A stretch of DNA of 64,000 bases from the NCBI GenBank assembly GCA_949752735.1, contig OX457053.1:10110138-10174137 (forward strand), given 5' to 3'. Positions within the stretch are counted from its first letter, which is position 1; each line of letters opens with the position of its first letter. Under the pieces are notes generated by a model that was not told where the DNA came from, did no database searches, and worked only from the letters and a program-made list of their open reading frames with translations. Source of the stretch: Lumbricus terrestris (Eukaryota > Annelida > Clitellata > Crassiclitellata > Lumbricidae). The position numbers and the translations under genes are program-made. This document shows, in pieces, positions 1 through 45,255 of this stretch.

Positions 1-700
1 GCACTCAGTACTAGGATAAGGAGGAGGCTAGATGATCCATGGTGGAGAACTCCTCTTCAGTTCACGACCGCCGATCCAGAGACACACGACGCCCCCGTAT
101 AGACATTAGCCACCCAGTAGATGACATCAAGTCTAGAATAACAGCAACCTTTCTTCTCATATGGACCGCAGGAGTACAGACCCATCGGACACCCAGGAGC
201 TCACGTGGGGTTTGGTTCCGCTGGCATAAACCGATGTGTGGAGCTGGATCGCCAACAACTCGCTGGCGTCTCTGCCGCTGCTCAACAGTCGATCTTCCGC
301 CCTTGGTGGTTTGTCACACTTTCCCCTTACCCCAGAAAGAGTGGACTTGTTGTCACGTTCTGCCCACTCGATCACCACGAAAGAGGCAGAGTCGGACTCC
401 GACACAGAGTTCAATAGTGTTTTCTCTCTTACGATTGACCCTGGACAGGGAGTGCGATTATGGGTACGGTGAACAACCGCTGTGCACTGAGGGTAGACAG
501 GGTCGTGACTCGGGTGGCTTCAGACCGAGAAGTGGGCTGCATGCGTCCATTCCCACCCTTGAACAAGTATCGTCCGGGCCGTGGAAGCCAAATTATCACC
601 CAGGATTACAGTGTTCATAGCTTCCTGGTACCTGGTAAACTGCTGTCAAAATACAGAGAGGCTCGTGAAAGAACGTGCGATTTTATGTTCTTTAAAAGGA
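1..700. other. No recognised gene; possible decayed element
   Basis: Several overlapping open frames of 60-190 codons exist on the plus strand here, but none shows a motif I recognise and they occupy different frames of the same bases. The stretch is somewhat GC-richer than its surroundings, which would fit a decayed mobile-element coding region. I cannot assign it. Confidence 0.3.
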
Positions 701-707
701 CAATTTG

Positions 708-1000
708 TCCAGGGACTTTGTGTCCGGGGACATCTTTGTCTGGGAACATTTTATCCGGGGACTTTTTGTCCTGGAACATTTTGTCCGGAAATTTTTTGTC
801 CACAGACATTTTATCAGGAATCTTTAGTCCAGGGACATTTTGTGGGGGACTTTTTATCCGAAGACATTTTGTCCGGGGACTTTTTGTCCAGGGACATTTT
901 GTAGGGGGATCATTTTATCAGGAGACATTTTGTCCGGGGACTTTTTGTCCAGGGAATTTTTTCAAGGGACATTTTGTCCAGGACATTTTGTCCAAGCACC
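708..1000. repeat. Minisatellite, GGGACATTTTGTCC-type unit
   Basis: About 290 bases are built from variants of a 14-16 base unit alternating between GGGACATTTTGTCC and GGGGACTTTTTGTCCA. The unit is nearly its own reverse complement, so the open frames seen on both strands are by-products. A small relative (GACAAAATGTCG units) lies just after exon 4 of gene B at 33562-33598. Confidence 0.8.
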
Positions 1001-1004
1001 TCTG

Positions 1005-1135
1005 GACTCATACTCTCGAACCCATACTCTCGAATCCATACTCTCGAATTCACACTCTCCAACTGATATTCTCGAAGCCATTCTCTTGAACACATACTCT
1101 CGAACCCTTACTCTCGAATCCGTACTCGGGCTTCC
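1005..1135. repeat. Minisatellite, ACTCTCGAACCCAT-type unit
   Basis: Eight or nine variants of a roughly 14-base unit (CATACTCTCGAAC) follow directly on the previous array. A shorter array of the same unit lies at 20025-20085 at the matching place upstream of the next gene copy. The array is therefore shared by the tandem duplication and longer here. Confidence 0.8.
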
Positions 1136-1139
1136 TGGT

Positions 1140-2140
1140 ACCTGGTAATCTGTCGACAACCTCTCTGACATAACGCAGCACTCGCGAATATGATGCAGGA
1201 TGATCATTTAGAAGAGTCGATTATGCCGCATACGTTTCGATTATAGGTCGAGCCATCATTGTTTGAAATAGAAAGTAATTCTTGTCAGAGGTGGATTCCC
1301 GGGGGGCAATCGGCCATGGCCCACATTTAGAAATTTCTTTTTTGACCAGCTATTAAGGCTCGGAAAGTTGACGTGTCCCCCATGAGTAGCTCCGTAGGCC
1401 TTGCCCAAGCCCACGAGGTCCGTATACGAGGTCCGTACGACTAAAAAGGTAATCAACTACTTTGGCAGATAAAATGGTATCTTTTTCTTGGGAATTCGAG
1501 ACAAATGACTAAAAAAGGGTCGTCCGATTTTCGGCGACCAAGACCGAAAAGTTTGGCCTTCCTTCGAAAATTTCTGTATTCGCCCTAATTTTTATTCTTA
1601 TCTCCACTAATATTCACACTCGTCTTTTCTCTGTTATCGCCTAATTCTACAACACTCTCTGCCATCTTGACACAATATCGCTGCTTTGTGGTAGCTCATG
1701 TTTACCGGGACCTCTCTCTTTTTAAGGATCTCTTCACTTATTCGAAGGTTGGATAGATCCGATTTGACCAGGGTCTATGACAACAGAGGCTGTTACCCTG
1801 GACAGAAATTAGCTCGGCATATTACACCACTCAAGAGCTTTCTTCTTTCGAAGTATTTAAGGTTAAAGTTACTTCTTGTTTATATTGCACTGTTTATTGT
1901 TTGTGTCATTTGTGATCATTTTTTGTGCACTCGAATTCCTCTCTCGGAACAAACCAGTTTGAACTGAATGGAGAAAACCTTGTCAAAAGATATCATTACC
2001 GAAAGAGTTTTAAAAATCATTTGTCAATATCAGAACCCGTATGTATAAATGCATTTATGTATGCATGTATAATTAAGCATGTAACGCTGTTGTATGTTTT
2101 TGCTTTTACTTGTTGGTCAAAACGTTAGCACTCGAAAATA
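1140..2140. other. Intergenic DNA, paralogous to 20.2-20.55 kb
   Basis: I see no coding exon here. Parts of it, such as 1600-1930, resemble 20280-20500 in the same order. This marks it as part of the duplicated unit, probably the start of an intron behind the signal-peptide exon at 2146-2206. Confidence 0.5.
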
Positions 2141-2145
2141 CTAAC

Positions 2146-2206
2146 CAGCCACGACAAACAGGACTGCTGACAGCCCGATGCATATAGGAGCCAACAAAGT
2201 CCTCAT
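2146..2206 (-). CDS. Signal-peptide exon, second type, left copy
   Basis: An ATG at 2206 opens MRTLLAPICIGLSAVLFVVA, a short basic start followed by a hydrophobic stretch. It ends after one base of the next codon at a good donor (GTTAGT). The exon is 61 nt and phase 1. A paralog at 20583-20646 keeps the ATG, the hydrophobic core, the phase and a donor. Phase 1 is also the phase of the GH18 first exons in this window, so it may begin another GH18-like gene lying mostly left of the window. No downstream exon is visible here, so the product is unknown. Confidence 0.55.
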
Positions 2207-2603
2207 ATCTTCAGGTTTGAACAACGAGTTAGGGCCTACATGTACGTGCGCACCTAACGAGCTTTCTAAACTTTACGCGAAATGCAACATGCGCAAGATG
2301 TCTCACCGCAGTCACCTGGTAAGCGGTGGTATAGCCTACTAATGAAAATTAATGTTGAATGGTGTTAGGTTTACCTAGGCCTAGATAATATAGGTCAATG
2401 CATTTGGTCTGCAGAACTGAAACCAGATGGCAGCGCTCTGCGGGTTCTAATATTGATAAATGATTTTAAAAACTCTTTCGGTAATGATATTTTTTGGCTA
2501 TGATTTTTGAGTGCGCGTGTGTGTATAATTATACCGAGGCCGTTCAAGGCAGGGCACATAATATTTAAATAATGTGATTTAGGTGCTACCGGAAGACTGT
2601 AGG

Positions 2604-2611
2604 TTTATATA
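2604..2611 (-). promoter_or_regulatory. Candidate TATA box of second-type first exon
   Basis: Read on the minus strand this is TATATAAA, about 400 bases upstream of the ATG at 2206. The paralogous copy at 21018-21025 is identical. Both are followed further upstream by a tandem GAGCGTTTAAT pair (about 2650-2671 and 21074-21095). Conservation between the copies supports it; the distance implies a long 5' UTR or an extra intron. Confidence 0.35.
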
Positions 2612-2759
2612 GGCCTGCGCTTAGATAGCACTTCATCTGAATTGCAGATGAGCGTTTAATGAGCGTTTAATAAGATTGTTTCTTTCTCCGACCGGCCAAT
2701 GATTTTTCAGAAGTTTATAGATTATTTTATCTATGCATACAAGACGCCTATACGTATTG

Positions 2760-3055
2760 TATTATTTATATGCATGCATGTATTAATGCATGTATTTATG
2801 CATGTATATGCATATAACGCTGTTGTACGTTTGTATCTATGTGTGTATGTCTGTACCTGCGCATGTATGCATGCATGCATGTATACGTGTATGCACGCAT
2901 GTACATATGCATGTATGCATGCACGTATGTATGTATGCATGTATGTATGTAAGTATGTATATATGTATGTATATTATGTATGTATGCATGTATGTATGTA
3001 TGTAGGTATGCATGCATGCATGTATGCATGTAGGTATGTATGTATGCACAGCCAT
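2760..3055. repeat. Microsatellite (TATG/CATG)n
   Basis: An imperfect tetranucleotide tract of ATGT and ATGC repeats. The cysteine/methionine/histidine-rich open frames here on both strands are translations of the repeat. Confidence 0.9.
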
Positions 3056-3480
3056 TGCTTAAGTTCGGCCGGATCCCGCCGGATCTTATATCTGGAACTT
3101 TGGATTTTAGATCAGCCACTTAAACTATGAGATCATTGAGATGAGTCACCTAATGGAATGGTCCCGTCACCAAACTGTGCTTTTCTACAGTAATCAACAA
3201 AACGATTGCTGTTTAAGTTGTTCTGCATATTTTTATGCGCTTTGTGAATGACCACAATCTGCCTTAATTGGTCAACTCTAAGCGTGGCGTTCATATTTGA
3301 AATATCTTGTGGAGGTCCGCGTCTCTCGGTTAACAACGTTCACCCACCACAGCTGCACACATCATTATACATGCAGTGCAATACTGCGAGTTATTGTCAG
3401 TACAGTAAAGAGTGATAAAATTCTATAGGTTACCTGATTATGAGTGTAAGAGAATATAAAGTCGAATCCTGATGCATACT
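3056..3480. other. Intergenic DNA downstream of gene A
   Basis: I see no gene in this stretch. It lies between the microsatellite and the presumed polyadenylation site of gene A. Confidence 0.4.
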
Positions 3481-3492
3481 CGTGAATTATTC

Positions 3493-3498
3493 TTTATT
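3493..3498 (-). terminator. Polyadenylation signal of gene A
   Basis: AATAAA on the minus strand, about 175 bases after the gene A stop codon. The same short context with AATAAA is found at 21388-21393 after gene B. The gene D copy near 60935 reads ATTAAA. Confidence 0.55.
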
Positions 3499-3672
3499 TT
3501 GCTCATGATATAATATGAAATATATAAATATACACACTTCGGGATCATGTCATATTGTATTATATTGTCATAATATTATATCCGTTTTTCGTAAGGACCG
3601 CATCGTATGTTCTTGAAAACATAACAACGTCTGCAGAATCAGGAAATTTCAGGTCGACAGAGGATCTTGGAG

Positions 3673-18787
<15,115 letters not shown>

Positions 18788-18888
18788 TCTGCAGGTGGTT
18801 GTCTTTATGACGCTTACGAAGAACTCGACCAACTGCTGAAGTTGCTGAGGATGGTAGAACGTCGCTTCAGTGATTGTCTGCGACTGGC

Positions 18889-18895
18889 TTTTATA
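18889..18895 (-). promoter_or_regulatory. TATA box of gene A
   Basis: The minus strand reads CGATCGACTATAAAAGCCAG. The same block, with a CGATCG palindrome just before TATA, stands at the equivalent place in B and C. In the spare copy at 57 kb the TATA is lost. Confidence 0.65.
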
Positions 18896-18904
18896 GTCGA
18901 TCGC

Positions 18905-19830
18905 ATGACAAGTCATTTACTCGTTATAAATTTCTCAATTAAAAGAGAGAATTGATTGTCGACAGACGCTAGGGCAATTATAGGCTAAGGCGGGACCAGC
19001 ACAAGTGATGAAGACAGAATGAATCAGAGTAAGATGGCGACATGCATGCAGTCATAATGAGATGAGAACGAAGAAGAAGAGTAGGCTACAGCATGACTTA
19101 GAAGCAGGTGGAAAGAGACAAAGAGAGAGGTCGCGACGGACGGGGATAGAGCGAAGAATAGAATTAAAGCCGATAATTGAACTTGCAAGCAGGACGTGTT
19201 GAACTAGAGCGAAGAATAGAATTAGAGCCGATAATTGAATTTGCAAGCAGGTGTTGAACCTTTCCGTAGTCCAAAATGGTCCAATTAGGGATACAGCTGG
19301 TGCATGCCTCCACATTGACTGCGATGAACAATAATAATCGAAGAGTCGTCGTGATTTCTTAATTTCATGATTCCTTGTTTTAATTAAGAAATATAATTAT
19401 ACATGGCGGGTCATTAGAGAACCCTATGGTATTTCACAATAGTTTTGCCAAAAGGATTTATTTTAAATAAGATTTTACGGGCATTTCATAATATTATAAC
19501 AACGCAGAAAAACTTTATACAAGTAGATGTTCAACAAAAGGTCACATGAACGAAGGGCAATCTAGGCATCCGTTGGAAGTCGACCACAGAATTTGTTAAT
19601 CGCTTATATTTTGCCATAATCGGTATCCGCTAAATCTGCAAACAATAATTAGCCAAGTTGTCGAAAATTCTAAACGGAGATTAAACTGAGCGACGACTCG
19701 GAACAGGGCAGTCTGATAAATGAAGCGCAAGTGGACAAGAGGCTAATTTCAGCGAATGCTTTGGCGTGATTTAATCGTGGAAAGGGCGATTAACTGATAA
19801 ATATAATTATTCAGTTATTACAGTTTGAAG
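18905..19830. other. Upstream region of gene A
   Basis: No gene seen. The segment 19000-19330 has paralogs at 41810-42130, 55785-55930 and 57170-57560. The segment 19500-19800 has one at 55965-56235. It is the shared 5' flank of the gene family. Confidence 0.6.
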
Positions 19831-19831
19831 G

Positions 19832-20022
19832 ATCCAGGGTGGGTTGCGTGGAGGGTTGCAGGTTCGAATCCACCAGGAGTCGTCGCGTAGGGACCTTGGG
19901 CAAGTCCTTCACTCGAAATTGCTCAGCGCTTCAGCGTGAAACTCCGATGCAGTGTCCGCTGCATTCGGGAGCGCCTCTGAGGAGAGAGCTTGAATGGGCG
20001 CTGTAACAAGTGCACATACAAA
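19832..20022 (+). repeat. tRNA-derived SINE, plus-strand copy
   Basis: Contains GGTTCGAATCC (box B-like), then 'cgtagggaccttgggcaagt', 'gctcagcgcttc' and 'ctgcattcgggagcgcctct'. A second copy lies in opposite orientation at 21150-21345. Confidence 0.75.
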
Positions 20023-20024
20023 CA

Positions 20025-20085
20025 TAACTCGAACCCATACTCTCAAACTTATACTCTCCAACTCATACTCTCGAATTCGTACACA
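20025..20085. repeat. Minisatellite, ACTCTCGAACCCAT-type, short copy
   Basis: Three to four units of the array described at 1005-1135. Confidence 0.65.
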
Positions 20086-20582
20086 GATTGCGGGGCGGGT
20101 GGGTATCCGTTCGGCTGCCTTGTCACTCTCCACAGTGTCCAGTCAACTTCGATCGTAACCTGTCTGGACAATCTCCATGACATAACGCAGCACTCGTGAA
20201 TATGTAGGATGGTGCTTTAACAATTTCTAGAACTGTAGGCCTACGTTGAGCATCAACCTCATTATCTGAAGTAGATGGTAATTCTTATCTCTACTAATAT
20301 TCACACTCGTCTTTTTCTTTTTATCGCCTACTTCTATAGATATATATACTGCACTCTGCCACCATGGTACTATATTCCGGTTTTGTGGTAGTCAAGGTTT
20401 AACAGACTCCTCTCTTTTCCAGATTCTCTTCACTTAAAATTCTACGTCTTGTTTTCATTGCACTGTTAATTGTTTATGTCATTTGAAAATTGTATTCTGT
20501 GTTTTCGAGTTGATCAAGTTTAAATCGAATTGAATTGGAAAAAACTTTGTTGTCCAAACCCTTAGCACCCGAAAACACAAAC

Positions 20583-20646
20583 CTGCCAGGACAAACAGGA
20601 CTGCTGATAACCCGACGCATATAATAGAAGCCAACAAATTCCTCAT
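20583..20646 (-). CDS. Signal-peptide exon, second type, right copy
   Basis: The ATG at 20646 opens MRNLLASIICVGLSAVL followed by FVLA. It ends in phase 1 at donor GTTTGT, 64 nt. It is the paralog of 2146-2206. It lies between gene B and gene A on the same strand. Its phase would let it splice to the gene A microexon (17923) or exon 3 (16094), so it could be an alternative distal first exon of gene A. It could equally start an unrelated or dead gene. Confidence 0.5.
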
Positions 20647-20649
20647 TTC

Positions 20650-21145
20650 TTCCAATTTCAGCAACGAATTACAGGCGCAAGTAACGAACTTTCTACATGT
20701 AAATGTAACACGAGCAAGTGTCTCACAGCAGTGAACTGCTTGAGCGGTGGTAGGCTACTAATGAAATGTTGAATGGTGCTAGATGTAGGTCTATAGGCCT
20801 ACATTTGAACGAAAAACGATTACAGCGCTCTGCGGATTCTAATATTGATAATAGGCTATTGATAAAAAATCCTCTTTCGGTAATAGCCTTTAGTAATGAG
20901 TTTTAAGAGCGCATGCGTGATATCGTATAATTATAGACCTACCAAGACTGTTAAAGACAACACAAATGATGTTTCCATTATATGATATACGGGTGGCACT
21001 GGGTGCTATAGGAAGACTTTATATAGGCTTATACGCTTTGGATATAAGACAGCACATCATCTGCATTTCAGATGAGCGTTTAATGAGCGTTTAATAAGTT
21101 TGTTTGATATTAGTTTCTGTGTTTGTTTGTTTGTTTGTATGTGCA
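20650..21145. promoter_or_regulatory. 5' flank of second-type first exon
   Basis: It aligns with 2210-2690 in order, including TATATAAA (minus strand, 21018-21025) and the tandem GAGCGTTTAAT pair. No coding exon was found. Confidence 0.4.
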
Positions 21146-21149
21146 CTTG

Positions 21150-21345
21150 TTATAGCGCCCCTTCAAGCTCTCTCTCTACTCAGAGGCGCTCCCGAATGCA
21201 GAACGGACACTGCATTGGAGTTTCACGCCGAAGCGCTGAGCAATTGCGAGTAAAGGACTTGCCCAAGGTCCCTACGCGGCGAGGTGGATTCGAACCCCGA
21301 ACCTTCCGGCTTCAAGGCAACGACGCCACCACTGGTGTAATGCAC
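21150..21345 (-). repeat. tRNA-derived SINE, minus-strand copy
   Basis: Reverse-complement relative of 19832-20022 with GGGTTCGAATCCACC as its box B. The two copies face each other about 1.3 kb apart, flanking the second-type signal-peptide exon. Confidence 0.75.
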
Positions 21346-21387
21346 CAGTGGTGTATGCATTGATGTATATACTCTCGTGAATTATTC

Positions 21388-21393
21388 TTTATT
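21388..21393 (-). terminator. Polyadenylation signal of gene B
   Basis: AATAAA on the minus strand, about 165 bases past the gene B stop codon, in the same local context as the gene A signal. Confidence 0.55.
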
Positions 21394-21554
21394 TGCTCAT
21401 GATAATTATGTGAAAGATATAATAAGGAGTTATAGACACTTTAACATCGTGTCATGTTAGGCCTACATTATATTGTCAATTTGTCATATAATAATATCTG
21501 TTTTTCGTTAAGACCGCATCGTATGTTCTTCAAAACATAACAACGTCAGCAGAT

Positions 21555-41582
<20,028 letters not shown>

Positions 41583-41688
41583 TCCGCAGGTGGTTGTCTT
41601 GAGGATGCTTATACGAAGAACTCTACGTACTGTTGAAGTTTCTGAGGATGGTGAAGCGTTGCCGACTGAGTTTAGGTCCACTTCTGGC

Positions 41689-41697
41689 CTTATAATA
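41689..41697 (-). promoter_or_regulatory. TATA-like box of gene B
   Basis: The minus strand reads GCGATCGACTATTATAAGG. Aligned with A (GACTATAAAAGCC), it has a TAT insertion but still contains TATAA. Confidence 0.5.
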
Positions 41698-41799
41698 GTC
41701 GATCGCTTTTAGCACCCCAGTTACTTGTTATGAATTTCCCAATAATTAAACATCTTCCAATGAACAGAATTAAAAGACGACAGTTGCTAAGACCACCGC

Positions 41800-42265
41800 A
41801 AAGGCATGAATGAGGTTGAGATGAAGACAGACAGAATCGGAGTAAGATGGAGACAATGTCATGCAGACATAATGAGATGAGAATGAGGGAGAAGGATGCA
41901 GTATGACTTAGAAACAGATGGGAAGAGACAAAGAGAGGGAGAGAGAGATCACTACAGACATAAAAAGAGAGACGGGGTAGAGGTAAGAATAGAATTACAG
42001 TTGATAATTAAGTTTGCAAGCAGGTGCTGAATCCTTTGCGTAGTACAACATGGGTCAATTAGAGACACAGGTGGTGCATGGCTACGCATCGCCAATAATA
42101 TTTAGCATGCTCAATCGAAGAGTCTTCGTGATTTCTTCATGATTCTTAATTTCGTGATTTCAGTAAGGTTTAATTACGAATATAGGGTGGACCAAAAGAT
42201 ACCATCAACGGTATACTGCCAATAATTATATTAGCCAAATGTGCGTATTTCTGAATAAAAATTTA
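41800..42265. other. 5' flank of gene B
   Basis: Paralogous to 19000-19380 and 57170-57610. No gene seen. Confidence 0.55.
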
Positions 42266-42268
42266 CAG

Positions 42269-43214
42269 GTTTAAACCTCGGGCTACCAAGGGGTGGGGGT
42301 ATCCACCCCCTAGGTTTTTCCCAAATCAAACGTGTTACGTTTGGAATAAAATTTTGACGTTTTAGGTAGCTGTAGAGGATTCATTGGTACACATTTCGAG
42401 CTAAAAATTTTGATGATACCCATACCGTTCAAAAGTTATACCCGATATACCCAAGGTATCGGGGGGTGGATACCACCCCCTTATATTATCGACTATAACT
42501 TTCCACCCTTTAATATGAAGAGACGCAAATGATACCATTCTATAGAGGGAATGTGGGGTTACATTTCCGTGCTCACTGAGTTGTCTTTTGACAACCGGAA
42601 GTGCTCAAAATAAATTAAAATGTATATAAAGGTGTTTTATTTTCAAAAACGTTTTATGATTTTTCTTTTATAACTTATCTAAAATTTATTTTTCAATATA
42701 AGTAAATCATACCGTTCTGTAGAGGACACTTAGGGCTATTTTCTAATACTAAATAATTTGTCTTTTGATGGCCGGAAGAGCTCAAAATAAATTAGAATGT
42801 GTGAAAATGTTGGGGTTTTTTACAACGCAAACCGATATGTCCGTGTCGTTTTTAAGTAGCTACTACATTTTTTTGTCTTGATTGTACATAAAACAAATTT
42901 ATTACTAGTTTTTATAGTTGAACATTGGACTTTATTATATGTAAACTATTCCTGTAGGCCTATATATAAATCATGTTTAAAACACACAGAATCTAATATT
43001 TTGCTTATGCGTAAGTATACGTTTTGTGGAATCGAAGGGTACCCATGGTAAAAAATTCATAATTTCGAGGTGCATTCATATTTTCTAAACTTAAAATACC
43101 ATTTCGTGCAGACATGAATGCTGAATCCATTGGTGTATTACAAGTTATGATATCTCAAACCAAACCCAAAATCCAGGGGGTGGTAACCACCACCCCTGGT
43201 AGTCCGTGTTAAAC
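42269..43214. mobile_element. Inverted-repeat element with self-complementary ends
   Basis: The left arm is GTTTAAACCTCGGGCTACCA followed by a hairpin (GGGGTGGGGGTATCCACCCC). The right arm repeats this inverted (GGGGGTGGTAACCACCACCC then CTGGTAGTCCGTGTTAAAC). A third hairpin (GGGGGGTGGATACCACCCCC) is at about 42460-42480. No coding frame. I could not fix the TSD. Confidence 0.65.
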
Positions 43215-43417
43215 AAATCTTGGTAGCCCGATGGTTAACGGAAATTCATATTACGTAGCCTACAATAGCTAAATTAGGTGGCGTAGACAAGGGGGTTTCA
43301 GGGGTTATAACCCCCCCCCATTGGCCTAGGGAAAAAGTTTTTTAAAGGTTATTTATCCACTTAAATAAGAAAAAAACTAAACAATTGCTTCTAGTAACAA
43401 TTGTTTTTCTTACTTTA

Positions 43418-43440
43418 AGTAAGTAAGTAAGTAAGTAAGT
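43418..43440. repeat. (AAGT)n tail
   Basis: Five to six AAGT units at the 3' end of the minus-strand LINE fragment that follows. Confidence 0.85.
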
Positions 43441-44260
43441 ATTTTCTTTATTACTCCACTTGCAAACGCACAATGGGACACAGAACATCATTATAATACA
43501 TAGAAGTAATAATAGGTAATAAAAATGTGCAAATTATAATCAAAAGTTAAATATAATATAATTACTAAACTATCATCGACAAACAAGCTAACTATATAAC
43601 ATTCTGGTGATAAATCCCTTTGCAATCAACGAATCACAACGTGGTATTTCAAGATTGTGTGATCGGGGCCTAAGGGAGTAACCAGTTACACGTTCAGGTG
43701 GAAGAAGATAATGGAGGACATGCCCGGGGTCACAGAGGATAGAAGAAAAGAGGGATACATCTGCCTTAGAACATAACATGTCAAAAGTAGGGGTGTTAGA
43801 GGGCAAAAAACCCTGTCTTATCAACTTTCTAATAATAGCGGACAGACGACTCTTCTGACCCTCATTTGCAAAACCCCACCATGCTGGTGAAGAATAAAGC
43901 ATACGCGCAACAGTGGTGGAACGCACAACATCATGGAGTCGGCTGCCTGTCAAACCATGTGAAACAAGGACACGAAGTGCATAAAATGACTGCTTGGCTT
44001 TACAGACAATGTTATCAATGTGCTCAGAAAAACCCAATCTATATGAAAGCGTAATACCCAGAACCTTGACTGCATTAACTCGTTCAATCCCTATAATGGG
44101 GGGAGGGCAATCAGAAGTTTTGGAACGGGGACGCCTAAAGATGACTTCACATGACTTGCTATGATTGAGGCGCAAGTTACAATTACTAGCCCACTCTGCA
44201 ATGTGATTAAGTTCAGCATCAGTAGTGTCAATATTAGATATATTATTTATTCCCTTTGTT
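43441..44260 (-). pseudogene. LINE fragment, reverse-transcriptase C-terminus
   Basis: The frame 44175-43588 reads SCEVIFRRPR, ERVNAVKVLGITLSYRLGFS, AKQSFYALRVLVSHGLTGSR, LYSSPAWWGFANEGQKSRL and IRQGFLPSNTP. VKVLGI..S..L.F..H and YA..AWWGF are marks of the RT C-terminal region in Jockey/CR1-like LINEs. It is 5'-truncated, so the catalytic YADD box is absent. The same family was hit by the transposon at 36013. Confidence 0.85.
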
Positions 44261-44382
44261 ACTTTATTCCCTATTTATTTACTGTATTACTGTTGGGTAG
44301 GTGTTAGAATGGGCATCCGGTCAGGCCAAAAAAGTGCAAACCCCCCATCATAAATTCCTGGCTATACGCCACTGGCTAAATT

Positions 44383-44810
44383 GCACCAAAAATATATTAA
44401 AACATAATAGTGAATCCACCTACTGTTTTGGACGATTCAAAAAAATAACACAACAATACCAAATAAGTGCTTCGAATAGCTTTTGATTTCTGATATAAGG
44501 AAACTGATCTTATCCACCATGGAAACCCAGCCCCGGATCTTGTGCCAAAGAAGTCAGCAAGGAAATCTGATGCACTTATTATTTATTTGAGTGGGCCTAC
44601 CGGGTGCCCATACATGGATCAGTTCTGCTGGATTTACAAACCGATTCTTTGTATACTTGTTCTTCCTCAGATTTCCCTTATCACGGACACCTTTGAACGG
44701 ATGGGTGGACGAATGGATGGATGGTTGGTGCAGTGGCGGTGCCAGACACTTTTTGTAGCCAGGGTATAGTCAGGGCAGTCATAGAAGTGACCAAGGCAGA
44801 GGACGAGTCG
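44383..44810. other. Intergenic, nothing recognised
   Basis: I see no gene or element. Confidence 0.4.
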
Positions 44811-44820
44811 CGTGTTCGGT

Positions 44821-45245
44821 GGTTTGGGTCCACTATTCCGAGGGTCCACTATTCCGAAGGTCCACTATTCCTAACCCTAACCCTAAACCTAACCCTAGAC
44901 CTAACTATAACCCTAATCCTAACTCATCCCAACCCATAGCTAACCATAGCCCTAAACCTAACCCAAACCCACCCCAACCATAACCGTAACCCTAACCTAA
45001 CCCTCCCCTACCCCAACCCTAAACCTACCCCAAAACCACCCCAACCATAACCATAACCCTTCCCTACCTAACCCTAACCATAACCCTAAACTTAATCCTA
45101 ACCCACCCAACCCTAACCCACCTTACCCCAACCCTAACCCTAACCCACTGTAACCCTAACCACCAAGGATAACGAACAAAATATAGCGCATATTCGAAAT
45201 AGTGGACCTTCGGAATAGTGAACCCTCGGAATAGCGGGCCGTTAC
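44821..45245. mobile_element. Foldback-like element with telomere-like (CCCTAA)n core
   Basis: The left arm carries three tandem variants of GGTCCACTATTCCGAGG (44829-44874). The right arm carries the same three inverted (about 45196-45240). Between them lie about 300 bases of degenerate CCCTAA repeats (44868-45165). CGTGTTCGGT stands directly outside each arm (44811-44820 and 45246-45255) and looks like a 9-10 bp target duplication. Confidence 0.8.
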
Positions 45246-45255
45246 CGTGTTCGGT

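Larger units (their letters stand above)
43276..44374. mobile_element. MITE (CAGTGGCGTAG family) split by a LINE
   Basis: Begins AGGTGGCGTAGACAAGGGGG and ends TATACGCCACTG, flanked by GCTAAATT on both sides (43268-43275, 44375-44382). Without the LINE at about 43420-44260 it would be about 260 bp, like the relative at 32155-32384. The shared stretch includes 'aaaggttatttatccactta'. Confidence 0.85.

Noticed and set aside
20479..20664. A 61-codon membrane protein
   Set aside because: Its paralog at 2.2 kb diverges right after the hydrophobic stretch at a splice donor. The conserved part is a signal-peptide exon and the rest is intron read-through.
44868..45165. Chromosome end or telomere
   Set aside because: The CCCTAA repeats are degenerate, internal, about 300 bp long and bracketed by inverted arms with normal sequence on both sides.
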